64,000 nt of DNA from Marinomonas piezotolerans (GCF_003362755.1 NZ_QKRA01000001.1:62001-126000); one strand, 5' to 3'; positions 26,224-35,279 are shown, numbered from the stretch's first letter. Program-made: numbers and translations. The notes: generated by a model from the sequence alone, not told the origin.

Positions 26224-27708
26224 ATGGAATTGATTAGTTTAGGTATTAATGAAGTTCTAAGTGGTGGCGTTATTTGGGCGGTTATTCTCGGAGCGCTGAT
26301 TGGTGTCACCATTGGCTCAATTCCGGGTCTTGAGCCCGCCGGTGTGATGGCGATTTTGCTGCCATTGACCTTCTCTATGGAGCCTCTGTTTGGGGTCACT
26401 CTTTTATTAGGTGTCTACGGTGGCGCTTGGTATGGCGGAGCGATCCCTGCGATTTTGATGAATACGCCGGGGACGCCAGTGGCGGTGCTAACCACGTACG
26501 ATGGTTATCCCATGGCAAAGCGAGGGGAAGGGAAAAAGGCACTTTCGATCGCTTACACCTCGTCATTTTTCGGAGGCATAGTCTCTGTATTGTCATTGGT
26601 ATTTTTCGCACCGGTGTTGTCTCAAGTGGCGACGCTGTTTGGCTCGGCTGAATTTGCCATGTTGGCGTTACTCGGCATGGTCTTCGTCGTACTAGCACAT
26701 AATAATTATGCCATTGAAGCAGCGGCAATGATTGGCCTAGGGATGTTTCTAGGTACCGTTGGTATTGATCGTTCGTACAACACGCAGGTTTACACGTTAG
26801 ATCAACCTTTTCTATTAGCCGGTGTTCCTTTAGTGCCCGCAGTTATTGGCTTATTCGCGATGTCTCAAGCTTATATTCTATTGTCGGCTAAGAGTGGCGA
26901 CTCATTCAAAACGAAACTGGAAGGTTCTGGCCATATGTCAGGCGTTGTGGTCTTGCTGCGCAATAAAGTCACAGCGATTCGCTCTGCGGTATTGGGGGTA
27001 TTAATGGGGCTGTTGCCGGGCGTCGGTGAATTTGGCTCGCAGTTTTTCTCCTACACGCTTGCCCAGAAATTCTCCAAAAAGCCCGAGGAGTTTGGTAACG
27101 GCGCTGAGGCGGGGATTGTCGCGTCTGAGACCTCAAATAATGCTGTTACGGCATCGGTCATGATCCCTCTACTGGCATTTGGGATTCCCGCGGATGCGTT
27201 GATGGCCATGCTGCTATCAGTATTCATGGTGCATAACTACATCCCTGGACCACGCTTGTTTACAGAGCATCCTGAGTTTATCTCTGGTCTTTATGTTTCG
27301 TTATTCATCATGAACGTATTTGTGTTTGTGTACCTGACGTTTGCGTCGAAATACATTGTTAATATCACTCGTATTCGAGGCCGATTCATCGGTGCATTGA
27401 TTTTTGTCTTAGGCTTCTTAGGTGCTTACAGTCAAAATTATCAAATCACCGATGCGCTGATTGCATTGTTCTTTTCTATCATTGGTTACATCATGAAGCG
27501 GAACAATATTCCGGCCGTGCCTATTATTCTTGGTTTAGTGTTAGGCCCTGTGTTTTTGGATCGTATGCGCCAAGCGTTAGGGGTATCCAATGGCAATTTC
27601 GAGATATTTTTGGATCGTCCGATTGCCCTGACGCTATTGATGCTAACCGTCCTATCGATTGGGGTATTTGTTGTGAGTAAGGTTCGCAATAAAACAGCTG
27701 CAGCGTAA
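26224..27708 (+). CDS. TTT transporter large membrane subunit (TctA), cassette A
   Basis: 494 residues from ATG 26224. Characteristic TctA motifs: GxxxGxxxGxIPGL in GALIGVTIGSIPGLEPAG, the YGGAWYGGAIPAILMNTPGTP block, and the second repeat with GLLPGVGEFG and ETSNNAVTASVMIPLLAFGIP. Around 11-12 membrane helices. It forms the ion-coupled carboxylate channel used by the binding protein. Its paralogue at 42905 is similar along its whole length. Confidence 0.92.
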   Translation: MELISLGINEVLSGGVIWAVILGALIGVTIGSIPGLEPAGVMAILLPLTFSMEPLFGVTLLLGVYGGAWYGGAIPAILMNTPGTPVAVLTTYDGYPMAKRGEGKKALSIAYTSSFFGGIVSVLSLVFFAPVLSQVATLFGSAEFAMLALLGMVFVVLAHNNYAIEAAAMIGLGMFLGTVGIDRSYNTQVYTLDQPFLLAGVPLVPAVIGLFAMSQAYILLSAKSGDSFKTKLEGSGHMSGVVVLLRNKVTAIRSAVLGVLMGLLPGVGEFGSQFFSYTLAQKFSKKPEEFGNGAEAGIVASETSNNAVTASVMIPLLAFGIPADALMAMLLSVFMVHNYIPGPRLFTEHPEFISGLYVSLFIMNVFVFVYLTFASKYIVNITRIRGRFIGALIFVLGFLGAYSQNYQITDALIALFFSIIGYIMKRNNIPAVPIILGLVLGPVFLDRMRQALGVSNGNFEIFLDRPIALTLLMLTVLSIGVFVVSKVRNKTAAA

Positions 27709-27725
27709 GCGCGCAACGTATCCAT

Positions 27726-27768
27726 AAAAAGCCCCGTATGACTGTCTAAATTCATACGGGGCTTTTTT
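27726..27768. terminator. Bidirectional terminator between tctA and the MFS gene
   Basis: AAAAGCCCCGTATGA, a 10-base loop, then TCATACGGGGCTTTTTT. The A-run on one side and the T-run on the other let it stop transcripts from both converging genes. Confidence 0.9.
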
Positions 27769-27792
27769 ATAAGATATTGTTTAGCCGTCTAT

Positions 27793-28974
27793 TTAAGTCC
27801 TGTGGCGAGTGCTCGCGATGTAGCTTAGAAAGGTGAGCACACCAAACCCTGCCATAATCAGCAGTAGTGAGTTAGGTGTCCCGTCAAAGAGTAGCGACGT
27901 AATGTAAGTACTGAAGGCTCCAAGAGCAAATTGTAGGGCGACTAGCAGACCTGCAGCCGTCCCTGCGCGATTAGGAATAATGTTAAATAAGGTCGCTAAA
28001 CAGTTTGCTCCAATGGAGCCGGTGACACTGATGTAGAGCATGCAAGGCAGCATAAATAATGCGGCTAGGGCAGGGGAAGCAAGGCCAGCAATACTCATAC
28101 AGAGCGTGGCTACAATTGAAACAACGAGGGCAAACCTTAACGCATGCTCTGATGAGTAGCGAAGTAAAATCTGTTTGTTAATAAGCGTCATGACGATGAT
28201 CGCGCCAATATTTGCAGAAAAGAGGAGCCCGTAAGTGGATTCGCTGTATCCGAAGTGCTCAATATAAACAAAGGCAGAGGCAGCGATAAAGGCAAACATG
28301 CCCGCAAATGAAAAACCGTTTGTCAGTATCAATAAACTGACTCTAGGTTCTTTGAGGCACGCCGCGTAAGAGGAAAAATAAGCCTTCATGGTGGGCGCTT
28401 GAGTCACGTTGTTTTGGGGTTCTTTAATAATGATAGAAATGGCTAAAAAAGCGATGACCGAAAACGCTGCGAGTAAGTAAAAGATCCAACGCCAATCAAA
28501 GATCTCTACAATGTATGCACCTAACAGTGGCGCAAACAGCATGACGATCATAGAAATGATATGCATAGTAGAAAGAATGCCGGCCGCTTGTTTTGGAGCA
28601 AAGTAATCTCGGACCAGCGCTCTGGCAAGCACTGCCGCAGCCGCAGCTCCGATGGACTGAAAGGCGCGGTACGCAATCAGTGATTCTCCAGATTGGGCGA
28701 AGGCACATCCTAAACTGGTTAGCGCGTAGAGTAGTGTTCCAGCTAAGAGCAGCTTTTTACGACCCAATTGATCGGAGAGGGGACCAAACAGCAGCATGCC
28801 AACGGTCATTCCTACCAGAAACGCAGTAATACTGTATTGGACGATTTGTTGGTTTGAATTTAGGTCCGCTGCAATGATGGGCAAGCTGGGTAAGTACATA
28901 TCAATGGACAATGGCCCAAAAGCAACCAGGTAGCCAAGTAATGGAACCAGCCATCGAGAATGGGTTGCACTCAT
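27793..28974 (-). CDS. MFS drug/metabolite exporter (Bcr/CflA family)
   Basis: 393 residues from ATG 28974, which has AAGGA seven bases upstream. The family opening LGYLVAFGPLSIDMYLPSLPIIA is nearly diagnostic of Bcr/CflA proteins, and the loop 2-3 motif LFGPLSDQLGRKKLL follows. Twelve hydrophobic segments are seen. Proton-driven export of a drug or pathway intermediate is likely. The position after an aldehyde dehydrogenase gene suggests it may export a toxic catabolite, which is only an inference. Confidence 0.88.
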   Translation of the reverse strand: MSATHSRWLVPLLGYLVAFGPLSIDMYLPSLPIIAADLNSNQQIVQYSITAFLVGMTVGMLLFGPLSDQLGRKKLLLAGTLLYALTSLGCAFAQSGESLIAYRAFQSIGAAAAAVLARALVRDYFAPKQAAGILSTMHIISMIVMLFAPLLGAYIVEIFDWRWIFYLLAAFSVIAFLAISIIIKEPQNNVTQAPTMKAYFSSYAACLKEPRVSLLILTNGFSFAGMFAFIAASAFVYIEHFGYSESTYGLLFSANIGAIIVMTLINKQILLRYSSEHALRFALVVSIVATLCMSIAGLASPALAALFMLPCMLYISVTGSIGANCLATLFNIIPNRAGTAAGLLVALQFALGAFSTYITSLLFDGTPNSLLLIMAGFGVLTFLSYIASTRHRT

Positions 28975-28993
28975 ATTTGTGTCCTTATGAAAA

Positions 28994-29020
28994 CAAAAAG
29001 CCAACACAAAGTTGGCTTTT
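28994..29020 (-). terminator. Terminator between ALDH and MFS genes
   Basis: On the minus strand AAAAGCCAAC-TTTGT-GTTGGCTTTTT, a 6-bp GC-containing core extended by A:T pairs and followed by a T-rich run. It probably limits readthrough from the ALDH gene into the MFS gene. Confidence 0.7.
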
Positions 29021-29034
29021 ACATAAATAGGTTT

Positions 29035-30465
29035 TTATTGTGGGGTACGCAATACCATTAGCTTCAACTCGGTCATATCTTCGATAGCGTAGCGAATTCC
29101 TTCACGCCCTAAACCACTGTCCTTCACTCCACCGTATGGCATGTGATCGACGCGCCAAGATGGCACATCGCCAATCACCACACCGCCGACTTCTAACTCT
29201 TCCCATGCTTTATGGGCTTTGTAGATATCTTTCGTGAAAATCCCAGCCTGTAAGCCGAAGTCAGAATTGTTGACTTCTTCAAGGGCTTTATCAAAATCTG
29301 AGAACTTAGATAAAACGGCTACGGGGCCAAATGCTTCTTGGTTGTTAACGGTCATGTCTGCCGTGACATTTTCTAATAAAGTCGCTTCTAACATCGCTCC
29401 GTTGCGATTGCCACCAGCAAGGACGGTTGCCCCAGCGGCTTTAGCTTCTTGCACCCAGCCATGAAGACGTTCGGCTTCTTTTACAGAGATCATTGGACCA
29501 ATAAACGTTTCCTCATCCGCAGGGTCGCCCATAACTAGGTTGCTCACTGCTGCCGCCAGCTTAGCTTTAGCTTGGTCATACAGGGATTCGTGCACCATGA
29601 TGCGTTGCACGCTGATGCAGCTTTGACCTGATTGGTAATACGCTCCAAAAATAATGCGCTGTACGGCATCTTCTAAATCCGTACCTTCGTCAACGATGCA
29701 TGCGGCGTTACCGCCTAGTTCAAGTACGACCGGTTTCTTGCCTGCTTTCTTTTTCAAATCCCAACCCACATCTGGGGAGCCAGTAAAACTGAGTAGTTTC
29801 AAGCGATCATCAGTCGTAAACAAATCCGCGCCGTCGCGGCGACACGGTAAGATGGAAAAGGCACCTTCTGGCAGATCAGTTTCCGCGAGAATTTCAGCTA
29901 CAATCAGTGCACTGATTGGGGTTAATGAGGCGGGTTTTAGAATAAAAGTACAACCTGCTGCAATGGCTGGCGCAATCTTGTGTGCGGCAAGATTTAATGG
30001 AAAATTAAATGGTGAGATAAACGAACATGGACCGATTGGGAAGCGCTTCCACTGTCCTTGGTAGCCTTCAGCTCGTGGCGAAATATCCATAGGAATCACT
30101 TCGCCATAAATACGGGTGGACTCTTCCGCAGCGATTTGAAAAGTATCAATTAAGCGAGTGACTTCTCCACGCGAATCTTTAATGGGCTTACCTGCTTCTT
30201 GGCACAATGCCACCGCGAGCTCCTCTGCGCGTTCTTTGAAGCGAGCGACACAATGGTTAAGGATAGCTTGACGTTTATAGGACGGTAATGCTTTCATCGC
30301 AGGTTGCGCTTTATCCGCGGCGGCGATGGCTTGATCAATGTGTTCCGCAGAGGCCATCGCGACCGTTGCGATCAGCTCGTTGGAGTATTTATTGCGAACT
30401 TCGAGATCGTCATTGGCATAAACGGGTTTATTGGCCAAGAAAAAGGGGTACTGTTTTTTCAACAT
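29035..30465 (-). CDS. NAD(P)-dependent aldehyde dehydrogenase
   Basis: 476 residues, full-length ALDH: FISPFNFPLNLAAHK at the cofactor site, LSFTGSPDVGW, general-base glutamate in VLELGGNAA, catalytic cysteine in SGQSCISVQR, EAFGPVAVL and [15 protein letters not shown] near-duplicate, broken by a frameshift, is at 56822. It lies behind the hpa minus-strand arm but is separated from hpaI by a terminator, so it may be transcribed only with the GlcG-like gene. Substrate is probably an aromatic or semialdehyde. Confidence 0.9.
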   Translation of the reverse strand: MLKKQYPFFLANKPVYANDDLEVRNKYSNELIATVAMASAEHIDQAIAAADKAQPAMKALPSYKRQAILNHCVARFKERAEELAVALCQEAGKPIKDSRGEVTRLIDTFQIAAEESTRIYGEVIPMDISPRAEGYQGQWKRFPIGPCSFISPFNFPLNLAAHKIAPAIAAGCTFILKPASLTPISALIVAEILAETDLPEGAFSILPCRRDGADLFTTDDRLKLLSFTGSPDVGWDLKKKAGKKPVVLELGGNAACIVDEGTDLEDAVQRIIFGAYYQSGQSCISVQRIMVHESLYDQAKAKLAAAVSNLVMGDPADEETFIGPMISVKEAERLHGWVQEAKAAGATVLAGGNRNGAMLEATLLENVTADMTVNNQEAFGPVAVLSKFSDFDKALEEVNNSDFGLQAGIFTKDIYKAHKAWEELEVGGVVIGDVPSWRVDHMPYGGVKDSGLGREGIRYAIEDMTELKLMVLRTPQ

Positions 30466-30489
30466 AGCGCGTGTCTCTCTTTGTTATTT

Positions 30490-30912
30490 TCAACGTAAGG
30501 CTTGAATGGCGTGCTGTGCACAATCAATATCTTGATCTTCACTACCTCCAGAAACGCCGATAGCCCCGACGACTTCATGGTTAATGACAATCGGTAGGCC
30601 GCCGCCCAAATAGGTAAACTTTGCTTCACTTTGTAACGCGGCGAGTACGGTTGGCTTGTCCGCTAAACGGGTTTGCCAATCTCGTGTAGGGCAGCGAAAG
30701 GATAAAGCAGTGTAAGCTTTATTTTCCGCCACGTTCACAGAGATCAATGGTGATCCATTCATACGCAAACTCGCTAACGGGTTGCCAGTGGTGTCTACGA
30801 TGGTCATACTGATATGAATATTTAGGCTTTGTGCACGATCAATGGCGGCCATTCCCATCTGAATAGCGGCATTCGTGGTTAGGTTCGTTTGGTTTGTTAC
30901 GTAGGTTGTCAT
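30490..30912 (-). CDS. GlcG/HbpS family protein
   Basis: 140 residues. Family pattern: an N-terminal helix with AAIDRAQSLNIHISMTIVDTTGNPLASLRM, then the AYTALSFRCPT segment and the glycine-rich GGGLPIVINHEVVGAIGVSGGSEDQDIDCA. GlcG/HbpS proteins are small heme-, corrinoid- or effector-binding proteins frequently placed in catabolic operons, with function rarely proven. 24 bases separate it from the ALDH. Confidence 0.85.
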   Translation of the reverse strand: MTTYVTNQTNLTTNAAIQMGMAAIDRAQSLNIHISMTIVDTTGNPLASLRMNGSPLISVNVAENKAYTALSFRCPTRDWQTRLADKPTVLAALQSEAKFTYLGGGLPIVINHEVVGAIGVSGGSEDQDIDCAQHAIQALR

Positions 30913-30916
30913 GTGC

Positions 30917-31045
30917 TCACTCTAAGGGAAAGATTACGTTTACTTGCCCGGTGCTGGACCTTGGGAAGTAATCCATAATGATCTCTGCTTTACCTTGGTA
31001 TTTATCCCAGCCCAAAGCGCCAAATAACATTACAGTATCAAAAAA
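30917..31045 (-). pseudogene. hpaD 3' remnant (homoprotocatechuate 2,3-dioxygenase C-terminus)
   Basis: The minus strand encodes FFDTVMLFGALGW, DKYQGKAEIIMDYFP and SSTGQVNVIFPLE. This lines up with the last 40 residues of HpaD encoded at 37277-38206 (MHDTAMLLGALGW, SDYDQKVEVVTPYFG, SSGTGQINAIFPV). Nothing upstream encodes the rest of the enzyme, since a terminator lies directly at its 5' edge. It marks a former hpaD copy, or an older operon order, in this arm. The 66-residue open frame containing it is not a real gene. Confidence 0.85.
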
Positions 31046-31067
31046 AGCCCAGCGAGCTGGGCAAAAA
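31040..31067 (-). terminator. Terminator after hpaI
   Basis: On the minus strand TTTTT-GCCCAGC-TC-GCTGGGC-TTTTTTT, a GC-rich near-loopless stem followed by seven T. It closes the hpaG1-G2-H-I transcript and sits at the broken end of the hpaD remnant. Confidence 0.88.
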
Positions 31068-31117
31068 GGGTGATGCATAAACGCACTAGGTTTGTGTAAA
31101 CCATGACGCGTTTTCAA

Positions 31118-31924
31118 CTAGTAGACGGAGGCATTACCCTGGGAGTCATTATTTAGTTCGGGTTTAAATTCACTGACGAGATTTTTGGTCGCCGTCATTA
31201 GTAATCCGGTATCACTTCCGACTGCGACAAATAGCGCACCGCAGTCCAAGTAACGACGTGCCTGTTTTTTATCAGCCATCAGTACGCCTGGCGCTTTGCC
31301 TGCGGCAACGATTTTGGCAATGCTTGCTTCGATGACTTTAACCACTTCGGGGTGATTGGGTTGACCAATATAACCCAGTGAAGCGCTTAAATCGGCAGGT
31401 CCGATGAACACACCGTCGACGCCGTCTACGGCGAGAATGTTATCGAGCTCTTTTACAGCTTTCGCTGATTCAATTTGTACTAACACACAAATCTCTTCGT
31501 TGGCCGTTGTAAGGTAGTCAGCAGTGCGGTTGAACTGAGACGCACGCGCTAATGCACTGCCTACACCACGCACACCATGAGGGGGGTAGCGAGTACCACG
31601 AACGATCTGCTGAGCTTGTTCTGCGTTATCGACCATCGGTGCGAGAATCGTTTGTACCCCCAAATCTAGAATCTGTTTGAGGGCGACATCGTCAGCCCAA
31701 GCGGGGCGAACAATCGGATGGGTGGCAAATGGCGCTAGGGCTTGTAGCTGCCCAAGCATGGTTTGTAGCGTATTGGGTGCATGTTCGCCATCAATTAATA
31801 ACCAGTCGAATCCTGCTGAGCCAATGAGCTCAGCGGTATAGTTATTGGCAAGACCCAACCAAAGACCGATTTGGGGATCTTTATTGATGAGAGCCTGTTT
31901 GAACATATTTTTTGGTGCTGACAT
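31118..31924 (-). CDS. hpaI: 4-hydroxy-2-oxo-heptane-1,7-dioate aldolase
   Basis: 268 residues of the class II HpcH/HpaI aldolase family. Conserved pieces: [33 protein letters not shown] at the start, [47 protein letters not shown] (metal-binding glutamate) and [14 protein letters not shown] (metal-binding aspartate). It splits 4-hydroxy-2-ketoheptanedioate into pyruvate and succinate semialdehyde, the last step of homoprotocatechuate meta-cleavage. It follows hpaH by 12 bases. Confidence 0.93.
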   Translation of the reverse strand: MSAPKNMFKQALINKDPQIGLWLGLANNYTAELIGSAGFDWLLIDGEHAPNTLQTMLGQLQALAPFATHPIVRPAWADDVALKQILDLGVQTILAPMVDNAEQAQQIVRGTRYPPHGVRGVGSALARASQFNRTADYLTTANEEICVLVQIESAKAVKELDNILAVDGVDGVFIGPADLSASLGYIGQPNHPEVVKVIEASIAKIVAAGKAPGVLMADKKQARRYLDCGALFVAVGSDTGLLMTATKNLVSEFKPELNNDSQGNASVY

Positions 31925-31936
31925 GCTGACGCCCCC

Positions 31937-32740
31937 TTATTTAAAATAACAGGACACGGTGCCTAGCGTCCCAAAGTCGACACTGAATGTGTCGCCTTTA
32001 CGTGCTGCCACAGGGCGCGTAAAAGAGCCACCCAAAATGATTTGTCCAGGTTCTAGCTCGACATCAAAGGGCGCCAGTTTGTTGGCTAACCAAGCTACAC
32101 CATTGGCAGGGTGGTTCAATACACCGGCCGCAACGCCCGTTTCTTCGATGATGCCGTTGCGTTGCATGATGGCAGAGACCCAACGCAAATCCATCTCATC
32201 GATTTTGATTGGACGGCCACCTAAAATGATCGCGGCGTTCGCGGCATTGTCAGAAATGGTGTCAAATACTTTACGAGGACGGCCACTCTCAGGGTCGATT
32301 GATTGGCTGCGAGCATCGATCAGCTCCAGCGCCGGCACCACGTAACCCGTCGCATCATAAACATCAAACATCGTGACGTTGGGGCCCTTTAGTGGCTTTT
32401 TCAGGATAAACGCCAGTTCCACTTCAATGCGCGGCACAATGAAATCGTCAGTATTAATTTCACAGCCATCGTGATAAAGCATGTCGTCCAACAGTGTGCC
32501 GTAGTCTGGCTCATCAATTTGCGAGCTCATTTGCATGGCGCGGGAGGTCAAACCGATTTTATGGCCAATGATTTCACGGCCTTCGCTGAGTTTAATGTTT
32601 AACCACTCACGCTGAATCGCGTAGGCATCTTCAATGGTGATGTCTGGGTAATCTAAAGAGATTTGACGAATCTGTTTACGAGATTTTTCAGCCTCATGCA
32701 AGCGCTGTGCACAGCTTGCGATAATGTCTTTTGATAGCAT
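31937..32740 (-). CDS. hpaH: 2-oxo-hept-4-ene-1,7-dioate hydratase
   Basis: 267 residues of the hydratase/decarboxylase (FAH-related) family: AYAIQREWLNIKLSEGREIIGHKIGLTSRAMQ, the metal-site VPRIEVELAFIL (EVE motif) and ALELIDARSQ. HpaH adds water to OHED before aldol cleavage by HpaI. GGAG precedes the ATG by six bases. It lies between hpaG2 and hpaI in the classical order. Confidence 0.92.
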   Translation of the reverse strand: MLSKDIIASCAQRLHEAEKSRKQIRQISLDYPDITIEDAYAIQREWLNIKLSEGREIIGHKIGLTSRAMQMSSQIDEPDYGTLLDDMLYHDGCEINTDDFIVPRIEVELAFILKKPLKGPNVTMFDVYDATGYVVPALELIDARSQSIDPESGRPRKVFDTISDNAANAAIILGGRPIKIDEMDLRWVSAIMQRNGIIEETGVAAGVLNHPANGVAWLANKLAPFDVELEPGQIILGGSFTRPVAARKGDTFSVDFGTLGTVSCYFK

Positions 32741-32749
32741 GAAGGGCTC

Positions 32750-33514
32750 CTAGTTTAAGCTTGCAAGGTAGTCTGATTCAGAAATAATCGTATTGGTCAG
32801 TACGCCAACGCCTTCGACTTCCGTCGTTACCACATCACCTGGTTTCACGTCCGCCAAACCTTCTGGCGTCCCCGTGAAGATCATATCCCCTGGTGTGAGC
32901 GTCATGATGTCGCTGAGGTAAGAGATCAAGTATGGGATATCAAACACAAGGTCTTTGGTGTTGCCTTCTTGCTTTAGCTCACCATTAATATAAGTGCGTA
33001 ACACTAAGTTATGAGGATCTTTGATCTGATCCGCATCGATAATGTACGGTCCGATAGGCGTACATGTGTCGCGGCTTTTGACTCGCAGATTGGGGCGGTA
33101 ATAGTTTTCTAGGTAATCACGAATTGCGTAATCGTTACCGACCGTGTAGCCACCGACGTAATCCATCGCGTCTTCTTTGGAGACATTTTTCGCTTCTTTG
33201 CCAATCACGACGACTAACTCACATTCATAGTGCATGTAGTCAACATTGTCAGGACGATAAGTATGTTGTTCGTGGCCTATGAGTGAATTGCTATTTTTCA
33301 AAAACACGAGCGGCTCATCCGGTGCTTTGAATGAGAGTTCGGCTGCGTGGTCAGCGTAGTTAATAGCTAGTACAAACATCTTACCTTTACACGGCGGCAG
33401 CCAAGAAAAGGAGCCAGCAGCCAGTACGTCACCTGACTGAGTGATCACTTCGTTATTGTCATTAACAGTAACGTCTAAAATTTGGTCATTTGCTTTTACG
33501 CGAGCATGCTTCAT
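32750..33514 (-). CDS. hpaG2: HpaG2: FAH-family protein equal to the C-terminal half of HpaG
   Basis: 254 residues from ATG 33514 (GTG 33526 is possible). It aligns by eye with the C-terminal half of fused enterobacterial HpaG: LAINYADHAAELSFKAPDEPLVFLK, VDYMHYECELVVVIG (metal-binding E-x-E), AMDYVGGYTVGNDYAIRDYLENYYRPNLRVKSRD. With HpaG1 it performs the isomerase/decarboxylase step (OPET decarboxylation and HHDD isomerisation). In Escherichia coli both halves are one 429-aa protein. Here they are two genes, a known alternative arrangement. Confidence 0.9.
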   Translation of the reverse strand: MKHARVKANDQILDVTVNDNNEVITQSGDVLAAGSFSWLPPCKGKMFVLAINYADHAAELSFKAPDEPLVFLKNSNSLIGHEQHTYRPDNVDYMHYECELVVVIGKEAKNVSKEDAMDYVGGYTVGNDYAIRDYLENYYRPNLRVKSRDTCTPIGPYIIDADQIKDPHNLVLRTYINGELKQEGNTKDLVFDIPYLISYLSDIMTLTPGDMIFTGTPEGLADVKPGDVVTTEVEGVGVLTNTIISESDYLASLN

Positions 33515-33522
33515 GTTCGGTC

Positions 33523-34260
33523 TCACTCTTGTTCAACTGGGTTCGCTAAGCGGCCAACGGCCTCAATATCGATCATGACGATGTCGTCACCTTTAATTTC
33601 TAACGATTCGTCGCGTAAGGGCGTGCCCGCGATGATGAGATCACCGACTTCTAGGGTCATAAAGCTAGAGATATAGCTGATGATCTTCTCTACACTGTGA
33701 ACCAAACAATCAGTGCTTGTGCTATGAACCAGTTCATCGTTGACATAAGTATTGATTGACAAGCTATTTGGGTTTGTCACCAACGCTTTATCCACCACCC
33801 AAGGCCCGATCGGGCAGAATGTGTCTCGGCATTTTGCTTTGACCGCAGGGCGATAGAATGAGGTCTCTGCAAGAGAAACTTCGTTGACTACTGTGTAGCC
33901 TTTTACAAAGTCCAGAGCGTGTTCTTCACTGACTCGGGTTGCTTTTTTACCAATCACGATGCCTAGAGACGGTCCTGCGTAAACTGCGCCTTTATTTGTA
34001 GGAATGCGGATTGTCTGACCATGTCCGATGTGAGTGTTGTCGGTTTTGATGTGAAGTACAGGCGTTTTAGGGGGAGTGACATAGGGCTTCTCTTCAAATT
34101 GATCCTCTATGCTCGCCACGAGATCTTTATTATTGAGCGCGACGCCGATGACTGCGCCATGCGTGGCGGGAGCCAGTGGCTCGGCCATGTCTACCGCGAA
34201 AGTTGTGTCACTTTTTTTTGTCACCACTTTGCCGGATTCTTGTAGTCGGTATGTGTACAT
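33523..34260 (-). CDS. hpaG1: HpaG1: FAH-family protein equal to the N-terminal half of HpaG
   Basis: 245 residues from ATG 34260. It aligns with the N-terminal half of fused HpaG: PPKTPVLHIK, GPSLGIVIGKKATRVSEEHALDFVKGYTVVNEVSL and ETSFYRPAVKAKCRDTFCPIG. First gene of the minus-strand hpa arm. Its start lies 25 bases from the palindromic operator. The stop is 8 bases before ATG 33514 of hpaG2. Confidence 0.88.
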   Translation of the reverse strand: MYTYRLQESGKVVTKKSDTTFAVDMAEPLAPATHGAVIGVALNNKDLVASIEDQFEEKPYVTPPKTPVLHIKTDNTHIGHGQTIRIPTNKGAVYAGPSLGIVIGKKATRVSEEHALDFVKGYTVVNEVSLAETSFYRPAVKAKCRDTFCPIGPWVVDKALVTNPNSLSINTYVNDELVHSTSTDCLVHSVEKIISYISSFMTLEVGDLIIAGTPLRDESLEIKGDDIVMIDIEAVGRLANPVEQE

Positions 34261-34284
34261 AGGAATAGTTACCAATTTATTTTA

Positions 34285-34329
34285 GTTAACATGTTAACGA
34301 TATTGTCGTAAATAAAGCGCAGATGTCAA
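34285..34329 (-). promoter_or_regulatory. hpaG1 promoter with palindromic operator
   Basis: On the minus strand TTGACA (34329-34324), an 18-base gap and CAATAT (34305-34300) are followed directly by the perfect 14-base palindrome GTTAACATGTTAAC (34285-34298) at the expected transcription start. The same core palindrome occupies the same place in the divergent hpaE promoter, so one repressor probably controls both arms. Confidence 0.75.
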
Positions 34330-34338
34330 TATCTGTTT

Positions 34339-35109
34339 TTAATTTAAGAATTTTCTAAACAAATCTCGTTGAGAGTGGATACAGAGCTTGCGATAGATAT
34401 TTTTACGATGGTTTTTGATAGTGCCCTCAGACACAAAGCATTTTTCAGCGATACTCGCGGACGCCAAGCCTTGTAAAATGTATCGGACTACTTCTTTTTC
34501 TCGTTTGGTTAAACCAAATTGATCCATGAATCGCTCTTGAGCAGTGAGGTTGGTACTCTGATGAGTGATCGAGGGATGGTGGTCATCATCAATGGTCAGA
34601 ATGGTTGATAGCAACGCTTCATGCTTTTGAATAGCGGATTTTATCGATTCAAGATAAGGGCGTAGCTCAGAATTCAGCTGATGGATAGGCGTTTTGTCCG
34701 CTGTGTAAGCTAGACAAATCGTTCGTTCATCATTAAGGCTCACAATCAAGTTAGCTTCATTTTTCCACCCGATCTTGTGGTAGAAGCGATCGTAATACGC
34801 GGAGCTTTCAAAATCGTGTCGGGTAATACTGTCCAGTGTTACCAACGCTTTATTTTGATGTTGATTAATCACATCGTAAAAAGGGTCGAGCTGGTAAGCA
34901 AAATCGCAATAGAGTTGATCAAGTTCTGGGTCTTTGAATCCCGCTAGCAGAGCAGGTTTGTCAGCTTTGGGGTAGCTGAATACCTTAAAGTTAGAAACGG
35001 TCGAAATTTTGCTAAAGCAAACGCCTACTTGCGAGTAAAAACATGGCTCCCCAATGGCTCCAATAAGCTCAGGAACGCTTTGAAATAAAGAATTGTCCAT
35101 AATCGTCAT
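34339..35109 (-). CDS. LuxR-type transcriptional regulator between the hpa arms
   Basis: 256 residues from ATG 35109 with AGAGG upstream. The C-terminal 65 residues form a LuxR/GerE helix-turn-helix (LTKREKEVVRYILQGLASASIAEKCFVSEGTIKNHRKNIYRKL). The N-terminal half may be a ligand-binding domain of the autoinducer-binding-like type (FYDVINQHQNKALVTLDSI...YYDRFYHKIGWKNEANLIVSL). It is not obviously an HSL receptor. Placement between two hpa arms suggests local control. Enterobacterial hpa loci instead use the MarR repressor HpaR and the AraC activator HpaA. Confidence 0.82.
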   Translation of the reverse strand: MTIMDNSLFQSVPELIGAIGEPCFYSQVGVCFSKISTVSNFKVFSYPKADKPALLAGFKDPELDQLYCDFAYQLDPFYDVINQHQNKALVTLDSITRHDFESSAYYDRFYHKIGWKNEANLIVSLNDERTICLAYTADKTPIHQLNSELRPYLESIKSAIQKHEALLSTILTIDDDHHPSITHQSTNLTAQERFMDQFGLTKREKEVVRYILQGLASASIAEKCFVSEGTIKNHRKNIYRKLCIHSQRDLFRKFLN

Positions 35110-35236
35110 ATGCACCTCTTAATTGTTGTTTTTGAGCTGAGATCTCACGCAAGATTGATGACAATGACCCAGCATAGTAAACCTGTTTCCCAAAAAATTC
35201 TCATGTCATAACTTCATCTGTTCGCATCAAGAGCCC

Positions 35237-35279
35237 TTGACAGATCCTGATCTCAGTATTAATTTACTTAACATGTTAA
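35237..35279 (+). promoter_or_regulatory. hpaE promoter with palindromic operator
   Basis: TTGACA at 35237-35242, a 17-base gap and a weak -10 TAATTT at 35260-35265, followed by TTAACATGTTAA at 35268-35279. This operator shares its 12-base core with the hpaG1 operator and lies just downstream of the -10, a position suited to repression. Confidence 0.72.

Noticed and set aside
30917..31117. 66-residue open frame as an independent small protein
   Set aside because: Its C-terminal part is plainly an HpaD fragment and its N-terminal part runs through a terminator hairpin.
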